Part shown: positions 37,741 through 47,895 of the stretch, piece by piece | Layout: each line of letters begins with the position of its first letter | How positions within the stretch are numbered: position 1 is the first letter of the stretch | NCBI RefSeq assembly: GCF_000344615.1 | Contig: NZ_KB467824.1 | Span: 5,405,125 to 5,469,124 of the forward strand | Length of the DNA stretch: 64,000 bases | Direction: 5' to 3' | From: Janthinobacterium sp. CG3 | GTDB taxonomy: Bacteria > Pseudomonadota > Gammaproteobacteria > Burkholderiales > Burkholderiaceae_D | Program-made: the position numbers and the translations under genes | Notes under the pieces: model-generated | Seen by the model: the letters and a program-made list of their open reading frames with translations, nothing else | What the model was told of the DNA's origin: nothing | Database searches by the model: none

Positions 37741-39321
37741 TTAGAACTGGTTCATCGTGTTGTCTTTACCCGATGCTTTCAGGGCGGCTTCGCCACTGAA
37801 GTATTCCTTGTGGTCGTCGCCGATGTCCGAGCCGGACATGTTCTGGTGCTTGACGCAGGCGATACCCTGGCGGATCTCCTTGCGCTGAACGCCGGCAACA
37901 TAACCCAACATGCCTTGGTCGCCGAAGTACTCTTTTGCCAGGTTGTCGGTCGACAATGCAGCGGTATGGTAGGTCGGCAAGGTGATCAGGTGGTGGAAAA
38001 TGCCGGCTTCACGGGCTGAGTCAGCCTGGAAGGTGCGGATTTTTTCATCGGCGGCGATCGCCAGTTCGGTTTCGTCGTATTCAACACTCATCAGCGCCGT
38101 GCGATCGTAGGAAGACACATCCTTGCCTTCGCTCTTCATGCTGTCGAACATCTGCTGGCGGAAGTTCAGGGTCCAGTTGAACGATGGGCTGTTGTTGTAC
38201 ACCAGCTTGGCGTTTGGAATGACTTTGCGAATCGCGCTGACCATGCCGCCGATCTGGGCGATGTGTGGTTTTTCGGTTTCGATCCACAGCAAGTCGGCGC
38301 CGTTCTGCAGCGACGTGATGCAATCGAGTACGCAACGCTCTTCGCCCGTGCCGGCGCGGAACTGGAACAAGTTGCTAGGCAGGCGCTTAGGACGCAGCAG
38401 TTTGCCGTCGCGCTTGATGACCACGTCGCCGTTACCCATCGAGTCGATCGACACTTCTTCAACGTCGAGGAAGGAGTTGTATTGGTCGCCCAGATCGCCC
38501 GGCTCGCGGGTGACCGCGATCTGCTTGGTCAAGCCGGCGCCCAGCGAGTCGGTACGCGCAACGATCACGCCGTCGTCGATACCCAGTTCCAGGAAGGCGT
38601 AACGCACGGCACGGATCTTCGCCAGGAAGTCTTCGTGGGGAACGGTGACCTTGCCGTCTTGGTGGCCGCACTGTTTTTCATCGGAAACCTGGTTTTCAAT
38701 CTGGATGCAGCATGCGCCCGCTTCAATCAGTTGCTTGGCCATCAGATAGGTCGCTTCGGCGTTACCGAAACCGGCATCGATATCGGCGATGATCGGCACG
38801 ACGTGGGTGATGTGCTTGTCGATCTTGTCCTGGATCGCCTGCTTGGCGGCGCCTTCGGCAGCGTCCAATTGGCGGAACAAACCGCCCAGCTCACGCGCGT
38901 CGGCTTGGCGCAGGAAGGTGTACAGCTCTCTGATCAGGTCGGCAACGGCGGTTTTCTCGTGCATCGACTGGTCAGGCAAGGGGCCGAACTCGGAGCGCAG
39001 GGCGGCAATCATCCAGCCGGACAGGTACAGGTAGCGACGGTCGGTGCTGTTGAAGTGCTTCTTGATCGAGATCATCTTCTGTTGACCGATGAAACCGTGC
39101 CAGCAACCCAGCGACTGGGTATATTTGGACGGGTCGGCGTCGTAGTTCGCCATGTCGTCGCGCATGATCTTGGCGGTGTACTTGGCGATGTCCAGACCGG
39201 TTTTGAAGCGGTTCTGGGTACGCATGCGTGCGGCGGATTCAGGATTGATCGCGTTCCAGGCACTACCTTCTTTGTCTTTCAGACCGGCAATGGCTTTGAT
39301 GTCGTCTTGGTACTGTGACAT
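37741..39321 (-). CDS. aceA: Isocitrate lyase (large form)
   Basis: Glyoxylate-shunt enzyme splitting isocitrate into glyoxylate and succinate, needed for growth on acetate and fatty acids. It has 526 residues, the large subfamily of Pseudomonas and Burkholderiales. The catalytic segment is SDEKQCGHQDGKV; metal-binding residues are in VPIIADIDAGFG. The start ATG 39321 has AGGAG at good spacing. A full promoter with an upstream palindrome is visible (39433-39475). Malate synthase is not adjacent. Lower GC than neighbours suggests high-expression codon choice. Confidence 0.97.
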   Translation of the reverse strand: MSQYQDDIKAIAGLKDKEGSAWNAINPESAARMRTQNRFKTGLDIAKYTAKIMRDDMANYDADPSKYTQSLGCWHGFIGQQKMISIKKHFNSTDRRYLYLSGWMIAALRSEFGPLPDQSMHEKTAVADLIRELYTFLRQADARELGGLFRQLDAAEGAAKQAIQDKIDKHITHVVPIIADIDAGFGNAEATYLMAKQLIEAGACCIQIENQVSDEKQCGHQDGKVTVPHEDFLAKIRAVRYAFLELGIDDGVIVARTDSLGAGLTKQIAVTREPGDLGDQYNSFLDVEEVSIDSMGNGDVVIKRDGKLLRPKRLPSNLFQFRAGTGEERCVLDCITSLQNGADLLWIETEKPHIAQIGGMVSAIRKVIPNAKLVYNNSPSFNWTLNFRQQMFDSMKSEGKDVSSYDRTALMSVEYDETELAIAADEKIRTFQADSAREAGIFHHLITLPTYHTAALSTDNLAKEYFGDQGMLGYVAGVQRKEIRQGIACVKHQNMSGSDIGDDHKEYFSGEAALKASGKDNTMNQF

Positions 39322-39742
39322 GTGAATCTCCTAGATGGTAAAACAAGATTGATAAAACCGCATTGAGCGTCTGGATCTGTTCACGCTCTTACGAAAAAAC
39401 GGGCGCTGCTTAAAGGCAAACTGCATGTATAAATAATAGACGTTTTTTCCGATTGCGCCAAGTCTTATATAAGACATATGACTGAAATTAATTCTTTCGT
39501 TTTCAAAGGCTTACACAATATTTTTCGGAATGTGAAATCAATTTTCAAAAAATGGGATAAATCGCCGTTTTTCGGCGCAGTTGGATTTTCATAATGTGGG
39601 ATTGTTTTTCAGCGCGAGCCCGCCCGTGCCCGTTTTATTCAAACGGCTTGATCGAGGACAAATTTGCCGGGCGGATTCGATTGACCGCCCCCTAGCCCGG
39701 GGCTAGAGTCAATTGGGTAGACCGCAAGCCGGGCACAGCGAC
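39322..39742. other. AT-rich region upstream of aceA
   Basis: A 421-base gap holding the aceA promoter near its left third. Beyond it the stretch 39476-39600 is AT-rich and may carry further regulatory sites. No gene seen. Confidence 0.6.
39433..39475 (-). promoter_or_regulatory. aceA promoter with an upstream 14-base palindrome
   Basis: On the minus strand TTGGCG (39461-39456) and TATTAT (39438-39433) are separated by exactly 17 bases. Immediately upstream, touching the -35, is the perfect palindrome GTCTTATATAAGAC at 39462-39475, a likely operator. Start of transcription would be near 39426, giving a leader of about 105 bases. Confidence 0.65.
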
Positions 39743-39940
39743 ATGGCCAAGATATTTCCCATCCATCCCAAGAACCCCGAGCGTATCTGCTGGGGCTGTG
39801 ACAAATACTGCGCGGCCGACGCTATGCGTTGTGGAAACGGCTCGGATCGCACCCAGCACCCCGTTGAGCTGTTCGGCGAGGACTGGAACGACTGGGGCCT
39901 GGACGCCGCCGACAAGGCCGAGCCGAAGGATAAGCCCTGA
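39743..39940 (+). CDS. DUF3079-type small cysteine protein
   Basis: A 65-residue protein. Four cysteines (ICWGCDKYC and MRCGNG) could bind zinc or form an iron-sulfur site. The sequence HPKNPERICWGCDKYC is typical of DUF3079 proteins in Burkholderiales, whose role is unknown. ATG 39743 is chosen as the point where the conserved stretch MAKIFPIHPKN begins. It stands alone and is divergent from aceA. Confidence 0.75.
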   Translation: MAKIFPIHPKNPERICWGCDKYCAADAMRCGNGSDRTQHPVELFGEDWNDWGLDAADKAEPKDKP

Positions 39941-40092
39941 CGCGGCGCGCCGCGGAAGGCGCCGCGGCCGTGCTGATCGGAAATTTTTTTATGTGCGATA
40001 CCTTGTTCTGTGCCTTATCGCACCGACGGCGCCGCGTCGTCGCGGCATTCTGGCCAGGTAGTCACCGCATAAAATTCAACAGGGGGATAATC

Positions 40093-40170
40093 ATGGGTAA
40101 GTATGTCTTGGGATGGATTCTGGGTGTTCCGGCGGTGGTGTTGGTCGTGATCTATATGGTCATGAACTAG
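40093..40170 (+). CDS. Very small hydrophobic membrane protein (25 residues)
   Basis: Encodes one transmembrane helix, MGKYVLGWILGVPAVVLVVI plus five more residues ending YMVMN. It has AGGGGG upstream at suitable spacing and a perfect terminator starting 15 bases after the stop, which supports a real gene. Such mini-proteins often regulate a membrane partner, but none can be named. Confidence 0.6.
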   Translation: MGKYVLGWILGVPAVVLVVIYMVMN

Positions 40171-40184
40171 TACCGCCGATAAAA

Positions 40185-40214
40185 CAAAAACGCCACCCGA
40201 GGGTGGCGTTTTTG
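40185..40214. terminator. Bidirectional terminator between the small membrane protein and cphA
   Basis: Fully complementary 14-base arms (CAAAAACGCCACCC and its reverse complement) around a two-base GA centre, with T-runs on both sides. It serves both the plus-strand mini-gene and the minus-strand cphA. Confidence 0.9.
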
Positions 40215-40232
40215 TTGTGTCGCCGCAGCCGG

Positions 40233-42803
40233 TCAGCCCTCGGCGATGCGCGTGGCGATGTGCGCCAGCGCCGCTTCCACCTGGTCGATCAGGATCAGGC
40301 ACAAATCGCCTTCGCCCAGGCGCGCCAGCGCCGTGTCGATGGCGACGAACTCGCCGTTGATCTGGTCGATATGGCTGGTGCGGCTGGCGCCGGCCAGGCC
40401 TTGGCGCAGCAGCGCCACGACTTCGCCGTCGGCGCGCCCGCGCTGGCACTGGTCCTGGTACAGCAGCACGTCGTCGAAGGCGGCGCCGAGGATGGCGGTC
40501 TGTTGGCGGATGTCCTCGTCGCGGCGGTCGCCGGCGCCGCTGATGACCACCGAGCGGCGCTTGGCCGGCATGCTGTCGACCGCGCTCACCAGCGCCAGGA
40601 TGGCGTCCGGGTTGTGGCCGTAGTCGGCGATGACGGTGGCGCCGCGGTAGGCGAACACGTTGAAGCGGCCCGGCGCGTTGTCGCTCTCGTTGGCGAACGA
40701 GGCCAGGCCGGCGCGGATCGCCTGCCAGTCGACGCCGACGGCCCAGGCGGCGGCCACCGAGGCCATGACGTTTTCAACCTGGAAACCGATGGCGCCGTTG
40801 CGCGTGATCGGCGCGCCGGCCAGCGCCAGCCTGTGCACGCTGGCGCCTTCGGCCGCGACCAGGTCGCCGCCCTCGACGTAGAGCACGCGGTGGCCCTGGG
40901 CGCGGTGCAGCGACATCACCGGGTTCTGGCGGTCGGCGGCGAAGAAGGTGACGCTGCCGCGGCAGTTGGCGGCCATTTTGACGACGGCCGGGTCGGCCGC
41001 GTTGAGCACGGCGACGCCGGTCGCGGCGACGTTTTGCACGATCACCCGTTTCAGCACCGCCAGGTCCTCGACGGTGGTGATGTAGTTCAGGCCGAGGTGG
41101 TCGCCCGAGCCGATGTTGGTGACCACGGCGACCTGGCAGCGGTCGAAGGCCAAGCCTTCGCGCAGCACGCCGCCGCGGGCGGTTTCAAACACCGCCGCGT
41201 CGACGTCCGGGTGCAGCAGCACGTTGCGCGCGCTGCGCGGGCCGCTGCAGTCGCCGCTGTCGATGCACCGTCCTTCGATGTAGACGCCGTCGGTGTTGGT
41301 CATGCCGGTGCGCAGGCCGGCGGCCGTGAGCAGGTGGGCGATCAGGCGCACGGTGGTGGTCTTGCCGTTGGTGCCGGTGACGGCGACGACCGGGATGCGG
41401 CCGTCCTCGCCGTCGGCGAACATGGCCGCGACGATGGCTTCGCCGACCGGGCGGCCCTTGCCGAACGACGGCGACAGGTGCATGCGCAGGCCGGGCGCGG
41501 CGTTGACTTCGACGATGCCGCCGTTCTGCTCTTCGATCGGTTGCAGCACGCTGTCGCAGACCACGTCGACGCCGCAGATGTCGAGGCCGACCATGTGGGC
41601 GGCGGCGATGGCGCGCGCCGCCACTTCCGGATGGACGTCGTCGGTGACGTCGGTGGCGGCGCCGCCGGTGGACAGGTTGGCGTTGTTGCGCAGGATGACG
41701 CGCTGGCCGGCCGGCGGCACCGAGTCGGCCAGGTAACCCTGTTTCGCCAGGCTGGCCAGGGCGATGTCGTCAAAGCGGATCTTGGTCAGCGAGGTCGCGT
41801 GGCCGCTGCCGCGGCGCGGGTCCAGGTTGACCTGCTCGACCAGTTCGCGCACCGAGTGACAGCCGTCGCCGACCACCTGGGGCGGGTCGCGCCGCGCCGC
41901 GGCCACCAGCTTGTTGCCGACCACCAGCAGGCGGAAGTCGTTGCCCGGCAGGTAGCGCTCGACCAGGATGTCGTCGCGGAATTCGCAGGCGGCGTGGTAG
42001 CCGGCCGTCAATTGCTCGCGGGTGGTGACGTTGACCGTCACCCCCTTGCCCTGGTTGCCGTCCTTCGGCTTGATCACCACCGGCAGGCCGATCTCGCAGG
42101 CAGCGGCCCAGGCGTCGTCGGCGTCGGCCACCACGCGCCCCAGCGGCACCGGCACGCCGGCCGCGTGCAGCAGGCGCTTGGTGAGTTCCTTGTCCTGGGC
42201 GATGGCTTCGGCGATGGCGCCGGTGCCGTCCATTTCGGCGGCCTGGATCTTGCGCTGGCGGCTGCCCCAGCCGAACATCACCAGGCTGCCGTCGGTCAGG
42301 CGGCGGAACGGGATGTTGCGCGCCACCGCGGCCTGCACGATGGCGCCGGTGCTCGGCCCCAGGCGCACGTCCTCGTCGAGCTCGCGCAACTGCGCCAGCG
42401 CGCCGGCCAGGTCGAACGGCAGGTCGGCGGCGGCGGCGCGGCACAGTTGCTGCGCCAGTTCCAGCGCGAGGCGGCCGACGGCCTCCTCGGAATACTCGAC
42501 GACGACCTGGAAAATGCCCAGTTCCAGGGTCGGCGTGGTGCGGCTGAAGGTGACCGGGCAGCCGGCTTGCGCCTGCAGGCCGAGGGCCGCCAGTTCCAGC
42601 ACGTGGGCCAACGGGATGGCGTCGTCGTGGCCGGTCGGCTGCAGCGCGTCGAGCGCCGGGAAGCGCGCGCGCAGGCGGCTTTCAAAGCCGGCCATGGCGC
42701 CGATGCACAATTCCTCTACGCCGCAGGCGACGATCGCCTCGACCGAGGTGTGGTGGCTCCACAGGTTGGGGCCGCGCAGCGCGCGTATGCGAGATACTTC
42801 CAT
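40233..42803 (-). CDS. cphA: Cyanophycin synthetase CphA
   Basis: ATP-dependent ligase building the storage polymer multi-L-arginyl-poly-L-aspartate. The 856 residues have the N-terminal domain, an ATP-grasp domain (PVVIKPKDGNQGKGVTVNV about residue 250) that adds aspartate, and a Mur-ligase-like domain with intact P-loop AVTGTNGKTTTVRL (about residue 470) that adds arginine. The C-terminal Mur part (VIADYGHNPDA) is complete. It lies 139 bases downstream of the paralogue at 42943 on the same strand. No cyanophycinase is in the window. Confidence 0.95.
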   Translation of the reverse strand: MEVSRIRALRGPNLWSHHTSVEAIVACGVEELCIGAMAGFESRLRARFPALDALQPTGHDDAIPLAHVLELAALGLQAQAGCPVTFSRTTPTLELGIFQVVVEYSEEAVGRLALELAQQLCRAAAADLPFDLAGALAQLRELDEDVRLGPSTGAIVQAAVARNIPFRRLTDGSLVMFGWGSRQRKIQAAEMDGTGAIAEAIAQDKELTKRLLHAAGVPVPLGRVVADADDAWAAACEIGLPVVIKPKDGNQGKGVTVNVTTREQLTAGYHAACEFRDDILVERYLPGNDFRLLVVGNKLVAAARRDPPQVVGDGCHSVRELVEQVNLDPRRGSGHATSLTKIRFDDIALASLAKQGYLADSVPPAGQRVILRNNANLSTGGAATDVTDDVHPEVAARAIAAAHMVGLDICGVDVVCDSVLQPIEEQNGGIVEVNAAPGLRMHLSPSFGKGRPVGEAIVAAMFADGEDGRIPVVAVTGTNGKTTTVRLIAHLLTAAGLRTGMTNTDGVYIEGRCIDSGDCSGPRSARNVLLHPDVDAAVFETARGGVLREGLAFDRCQVAVVTNIGSGDHLGLNYITTVEDLAVLKRVIVQNVAATGVAVLNAADPAVVKMAANCRGSVTFFAADRQNPVMSLHRAQGHRVLYVEGGDLVAAEGASVHRLALAGAPITRNGAIGFQVENVMASVAAAWAVGVDWQAIRAGLASFANESDNAPGRFNVFAYRGATVIADYGHNPDAILALVSAVDSMPAKRRSVVISGAGDRRDEDIRQQTAILGAAFDDVLLYQDQCQRGRADGEVVALLRQGLAGASRTSHIDQINGEFVAIDTALARLGEGDLCLILIDQVEAALAHIATRIAEG

Positions 42804-42942
42804 AAACCGTTCTTCCTATCTTGTTGTGCGGGCCGCCGTCGCGGCGGGCGACGGCGGCGCCGTGCGTCCGGCGCGGGCGCCGGACCTCTTATTGCTCGAT
42901 GCTTCACGACGCCGGCGGGCTGGCGCCACGCCGGACGACGGT

Positions 42943-45120
42943 TTAACGACGCGCGTTTTTGGTGCCGGTGTCAAAGGTGCGCAGGCCGGCGCAGATCAGC
43001 TCGGGGGCGATGTTCAGCGCCCAGGCCGCGGCGACGGCGGCGACCACGGCTTCCGGCTCGGCCGCGGTCGGCGCCGGCAGCGTCGCCAGCATCAGCAGCA
43101 CGGTGTCGGTGGCGCCGCTGGCCAGCACGACCGCGCCGTCCCGCAGGTAGACCGCGCGCCGGCCGGCGCCGCGCTGGCCGGCGATGGCCGGCAGCGCCGC
43201 GTCGAGGCCGTAGAAGAGCACCTCGCCGTCGCACAGCTCGGCCAGGTCGACCACGGCGGCGTCGGCGGCGTTGAGCACCGCCGCGCCGTCCGGCAGGATC
43301 ACGTCGACCTGGGTGCGGACGACTTTGCGCAGGTCGTCGGCGTCGCAAATGTAGAATTCGGCCAGCTCGGGCTGGGGCGCCATGTCGGTGACGATGCCGA
43401 CCGCGCACTTGTCGTAGGCCAGGCCCTCGCTGAGGATCATGCGCGCGTTGCTCTCGAATACCGCGGCCTGCACCGAGCGGTTGATCAGCAGGCGTTGGCC
43501 GGCGTCCCAGTTGACGCTGTCGTCGCCGGTGACGCGGCGCTGGTCGAGGTAGAGGCCGTCGGCGCAAACCACGCCGGTGTGCTTGCCGCTCATTTGCAGC
43601 AGGCTGCCGAGCAGGCGCGCCAGCAGGCTGGCGCCGCGGCTGCCGGTGACGCCGACCAGCGGAATGCGCCCGCTGTCGGCGGCGCCGAACAGGTGCGCGA
43701 TGATGGCCGCGCCGACCGGGCGCGGCGCGCCCTCGGCCGGTTTCAGGTGGGCCAGCAGGCCGGGGCTGGCGTTGACTTCGATGATGGCGCCGCGCTGCTC
43801 GTCGAGCGGGCGCGAGATGTCCTCGGCGACCAGGTCGACGCCGGCGATGTCGAGGCCGACCACGCGCGCGGCCAGCGCGGCGGCGTAGGCCACCGACGGA
43901 TGGACGCGGTCGGTGACGTCGTAGCCGACGTTGCCGTTCGGCTGGATCAGCACCTTCTGTCCGGCCAGCGGCACCGAATAGGCGCTCAAGCCCTGGCGCT
44001 CCAGTTCGAGGATGATCTCGGCGCCCTTTTCCGGCGCCAGCGCGTTCAGCGGCGCGTCCTCGCCGGTGCCGCGGCGCGGGTCGGTGTTGATCTGGCTGTC
44101 GACCAGCGCGATGACGTTGGCCACGCCGTCGCCGGTGACCCACAGCGACTCGCCCTTGGCGGCGGCGACGACGCGTTGGCCGACCACCAGCAGGCGGTGC
44201 TCGTCGCCGGTGATGTAGCGTTCCACCAGCACGCTCTTGCTGTCGCCCTTGCGGCTGGCCAGGTGGTAGGCCGCCTCGACGTCGGCCCGGGTCGACAGGT
44301 TCAGCGACACGCCGCGGCCGTGGTTGCCGTCGTAGGGCTTGACGACCACGGGCAGGCCGATGTCCTGCGCCTCTTCCCACGCCTCCTCGGCGCTTTTCAC
44401 CAGGCTGCCCTCGGGCACCGGCACGCCGCAGGACTTGAGCAGCGACTTGGTCAGGTCCTTGTCGCTGGCGATGCTTTCGGCGATGGCGCTGGTGCGGTCG
44501 GTCTCGGCGGTCCAGATGCGGCGCTGGGCGGCGCCGTGGCCCAATTGCACCAGGTTGCCGTCGGTCAGGCGCAGCGAGGGGATCTTGCGCTCGGTGGCCG
44601 CTTCGACGATATGCGCCGTGCTCGGCCCCAGGCAGTGCTCGTCGACCAGCTCGCGCAGTTGCGCCAGCGCGGCGTCGAGGTCGAAGGCGCCGTCCTCGAT
44701 GGCCGCCAGCAGCAGCGCGCGGCCGGCTTCCAGCGCGGCGCGCCCGACCTGCTCCTGGCGCGTGCGGAAGGCCATCTTGTAGACGCCGCGCTGCGGCGTC
44801 GAACGGGTCTTGCCGAAACCGGTGCGCATGCCGGCCAGGTTTTGCAACTCCAGCACCACGTGTTCCAGGATGTGGCCGGACCAGGTGCCTTCGCGCAGGC
44901 GTTCGAGGAAGCCGCCGCGCTGGCCGACGCCGCAGCGGTGTTCGATCAGGCCGGGCAGCCACGCCACCAGGCGCTGGTACAGGCCGGGCAGGGCGTTCGA
45001 CGGGAAGTCTTCCAATTCGCCAATATCCAGCCATACCTCCACCACCGGGCGGTAGGTCCAGATGTTGGGGCCGCGCAGGTGGTTCACGCGGAGGAATGCG
45101 ATGTCTTTCTTGTTTGTCAT
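42943..45120 (-). CDS. Cyanophycin synthetase paralogue with degenerate Mur-ligase site (CphA')
   Basis: A 725-residue homologue of CphA. The ATP-grasp domain is intact (VVVKPYDGNHGRGVSLNL). In the Mur-like domain the P-loop reads GVTGSRGASLLARL rather than GTNGKTTT, losing the Lys and Thr needed for ATP binding, and the chain ends after the central part, lacking the C-terminal Mur domain. It resembles the second, shorter CphA of other Burkholderiales. It may act as a partner subunit or primer enzyme. It precedes cphA in the operon; an ABC gene is divergent. Confidence 0.9.
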   Translation of the reverse strand: MTNKKDIAFLRVNHLRGPNIWTYRPVVEVWLDIGELEDFPSNALPGLYQRLVAWLPGLIEHRCGVGQRGGFLERLREGTWSGHILEHVVLELQNLAGMRTGFGKTRSTPQRGVYKMAFRTRQEQVGRAALEAGRALLLAAIEDGAFDLDAALAQLRELVDEHCLGPSTAHIVEAATERKIPSLRLTDGNLVQLGHGAAQRRIWTAETDRTSAIAESIASDKDLTKSLLKSCGVPVPEGSLVKSAEEAWEEAQDIGLPVVVKPYDGNHGRGVSLNLSTRADVEAAYHLASRKGDSKSVLVERYITGDEHRLLVVGQRVVAAAKGESLWVTGDGVANVIALVDSQINTDPRRGTGEDAPLNALAPEKGAEIILELERQGLSAYSVPLAGQKVLIQPNGNVGYDVTDRVHPSVAYAAALAARVVGLDIAGVDLVAEDISRPLDEQRGAIIEVNASPGLLAHLKPAEGAPRPVGAAIIAHLFGAADSGRIPLVGVTGSRGASLLARLLGSLLQMSGKHTGVVCADGLYLDQRRVTGDDSVNWDAGQRLLINRSVQAAVFESNARMILSEGLAYDKCAVGIVTDMAPQPELAEFYICDADDLRKVVRTQVDVILPDGAAVLNAADAAVVDLAELCDGEVLFYGLDAALPAIAGQRGAGRRAVYLRDGAVVLASGATDTVLLMLATLPAPTAAEPEAVVAAVAAAWALNIAPELICAGLRTFDTGTKNARR

Positions 45121-45613
45121 GTAAATAATTTTTCGATAACAGGCTTGGCGCTTTCCGCGCCCAATTATTATTTAGAGGCTTTCTTCCAATTGCCTTGTGT
45201 GTGCATGCATGTTCGCTGCTGCCGCAGAATGCGCATCCCGATTCGCTGGATGGCACCGCGAAAAATGCTGTCCTGGTATTGCCGGTCTTTCTATAGTGAT
45301 GCCAATATGTCAGCAAAATAGGGGAAAACCGGCGGCTGCCACCACCCCGTCGTCCCGACTTGCCTAAAACGCATCCTGTTGTATGCTGGCGCTAACCCCA
45401 AGTAACGAAGCTTACCGTGCGGAACCGATTTCCACCAGCCCGCGCCCCATCCGATAGAATACCGTAAATTTCTGCCCCGATACGCACCCTATCAGCGTTA
45501 TCCGCAACAGATTGACAGACGGAATTGATCGGGCCATTGTGTGCCTTTCCCCATTTTTTCCCAGAATCCCCCGCCCGTAAGGGGCTAGTCCTAAAGCCGG
45601 AACACGCTTGACA
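45121..45613. other. Divergent control region of the cyanophycin genes
   Basis: 493 bases between the cphA' and ABC-transporter starts, AT-richer near the cphA' end. No ribosome site is clear for cphA' and no strong promoter pair could be picked by eye. No gene was recognised. Confidence 0.45.
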
Positions 45614-47893
45614 ATGACAACTGAACAACTATTATCCGCCACCGCCGCCGCCCACGCGGCGCCATCCGTTCCCGAACACTGGCAAGCCGAGGTCGAAAAA
45701 AAGCTCGCACCCGGGGAGAACGCTTTAGGTAGCGTGGAGGTTGACCTGGATGCGCGATTGCGCTTCACAAAGGGCATCATCGTCGTCACCGAGCGGCGCG
45801 TGCTGGCGCGCGCGCCCGGCGAAACGCTGTGGCACGACTGGCCCTACCGCGCCGGCCTGGGCCTGAAACACCACGACCACGCCGGCGTCGGCCACCTCGA
45901 ATTGCAAGACGAGCACGGGCGGCTGGCGGCGTGGCGCTTCACGCTGGGCCAGAACCTGCACGCGATGCGCCTGATCGACCAGTTCCGCGAGCAGTTGCAG
46001 GGCCACGTCAGCGGCGCGCCGGTGCAGCCGGCCGAGCAGAACGTCTGCCCGAGCTGCAAGGCGCCGCTGGAGCCGGACCAGGACGAATGCCCGATCTGCA
46101 CCAAGGTGCTGTATACGCCGCCGTCGACCTGGACGCTGCTGCGGCTGTGGCGCTTCGCGCTGCCGTATCGCGCCCAGCTGGCGCTGGGCTTCACGCTGAT
46201 GCTGCTGAGCACGGCCGCGCACATGATTCCGCCGTACCTGACCAAACCGCTGATGGACAACGTCCTGATCCCCTACCAGAACGGGCTGAAGATCGAGCCG
46301 ATGCTGGTGGTGTGGTACATGTCGGGCCTGCTCGGCTCGGCCGTGCTGGCCTGGGCGCTGGGCTGGTGGAAGACCTATGTGCTGGCGCTGGTGTCGGAAC
46401 GCATGGGCGCCGACCTGCGCTCGGCCACCTACGAGCATTTGTTGAAACTGTCGCTGGAATACTTCGGCGGCAAGCGCACCGGCGACCTGATGTCGCGCAT
46501 CGGCAGCGGCAGCGACCGCATCTGCGTGTTCCTGTCGCTGCACCTGCTCGACTTCGCCTCCGACGTGCTGATGATCATCATGACCGGCGTTATCCTGTGG
46601 AGCCTGAACCCGTGGCTGGCCGTGATGACGCTGCTGCCGCTGCCCTTCATCGCCTGGATGATCCACGTCGTGCGCGACCGCCTGCGCACCGGCTTTGAAA
46701 AGATCGACCGGGTCTGGGGCGAGGTCACCAACGTGCTGGCCGACACCATCCCCGGCATCCGCGTGGTCAAGGCCTTCGCCCAGGAACAGCGCGAGGCGGC
46801 CCGCTTCCGCGAGGCCAACGCGCACAACCTGGCCGTCAACGACAAGCTCAACAAGGTCTGGTCGCTGTTCTCGCCGACCGTGTCCTTCCTGACCGAACTG
46901 GGCCTGCTGGTGATCTGGTGCTTCGGCATCTGGCAAGTGTCGACCGGTGAAATCACCGTCGGCGTACTGACCGCCTTCATCGCCTACAGCAGCCGCTTCT
47001 ACGGCCGCCTCGACTCGATGAGCCGGATCGTCTCGGTGACGCAAAAATCGGCCTCGGCGGCCAAGCGCATCTTCGACATCCTCGACCACGTCTCCAGCGT
47101 GCCGGAGCCGCTCAACCCGGTCAAACTGGAGCGGATCGAGGGCCGCATCGACCTGCGCGAAGTCGGTTTCCGCTACGGCAACCGGGCCGTCAACCGCGGC
47201 ATCACGCTGAACATCAAGCCGGGCGAGATGATCGGCCTGGTCGGCCACAGTGGCTCGGGCAAGAGCACGCTGGTCAACCTGATCTGCCGCTTCTACGACG
47301 TCTCCGAGGGCGCGATCCTGCTCGACGGCGTCGACATCCGCTCGCTGGCGGTGTCGGACTACCGCCGCAACATCGGCCTGGTGTTGCAGGAACCGTTCCT
47401 GTTCTTCGGCACCATCGCCGACAACATCGCCTACGGCAAGCCGGGCGCCAGCCGCGAGGACATCATCGCCTCGGCGCGCGCGGCGCACGCCCACGAATTC
47501 ATCCTGCGCCTGCCGCAGGGCTACGACTCGATGGTCGGCGAGCGCGGCCAGGGCCTGTCCGGCGGCGAGCGCCAGCGCATCTCGATCGCCCGCGCGCTGT
47601 TGATCGACCCGCGCATCCTGATCATGGACGAGGCCACCTCGTCGGTCGACTCGGAAACCGAGAAGGAAATCCAGAAGGCGCTTGACAACCTGGTGCAGGG
47701 CCGCACCACGATCGCCATCGCGCACCGCCTGTCGACGCTGCACCGGGCCGACCGCCTGGTGGTGCTGGACCGCGGCGAAGTGGTCGAGATCGGCAGCCAC
47801 GACGACTTGATGGCGCGCGAGGGCGCGTATTTCCGGCTCTACGAGGCGCAGGCGCGCAACGTCGACACCGACATGGACGACAAGGAAGACTGA
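45614..47893 (+). CDS. ABC transporter with PH-like and zinc-ribbon N-terminus, cyanophycin-associated
   Basis: A 759-residue fused permease-ATPase of the exporter type. Residues 20-130 form a beta-rich, PH-like region ([20 protein letters not shown]), then a zinc ribbon [18 protein letters not shown] (residues 144-161). Five to six helices (175-470) and the ATPase follow: Walker [14 protein letters not shown] (about 544), signature [15 protein letters not shown] (about 648), Walker [16 protein letters not shown] recall this family being annotated as cyanophycin-metabolism associated. It is divergent from the cphA genes and three bases before a DUF1854 gene. Substrate unknown. Confidence 0.88.
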   Translation: MTTEQLLSATAAAHAAPSVPEHWQAEVEKKLAPGENALGSVEVDLDARLRFTKGIIVVTERRVLARAPGETLWHDWPYRAGLGLKHHDHAGVGHLELQDEHGRLAAWRFTLGQNLHAMRLIDQFREQLQGHVSGAPVQPAEQNVCPSCKAPLEPDQDECPICTKVLYTPPSTWTLLRLWRFALPYRAQLALGFTLMLLSTAAHMIPPYLTKPLMDNVLIPYQNGLKIEPMLVVWYMSGLLGSAVLAWALGWWKTYVLALVSERMGADLRSATYEHLLKLSLEYFGGKRTGDLMSRIGSGSDRICVFLSLHLLDFASDVLMIIMTGVILWSLNPWLAVMTLLPLPFIAWMIHVVRDRLRTGFEKIDRVWGEVTNVLADTIPGIRVVKAFAQEQREAARFREANAHNLAVNDKLNKVWSLFSPTVSFLTELGLLVIWCFGIWQVSTGEITVGVLTAFIAYSSRFYGRLDSMSRIVSVTQKSASAAKRIFDILDHVSSVPEPLNPVKLERIEGRIDLREVGFRYGNRAVNRGITLNIKPGEMIGLVGHSGSGKSTLVNLICRFYDVSEGAILLDGVDIRSLAVSDYRRNIGLVLQEPFLFFGTIADNIAYGKPGASREDIIASARAAHAHEFILRLPQGYDSMVGERGQGLSGGERQRISIARALLIDPRILIMDEATSSVDSETEKEIQKALDNLVQGRTTIAIAHRLSTLHRADRLVVLDRGEVVEIGSHDDLMAREGAYFRLYEAQARNVDTDMDDKED

Positions 47894-47895
47894 GA

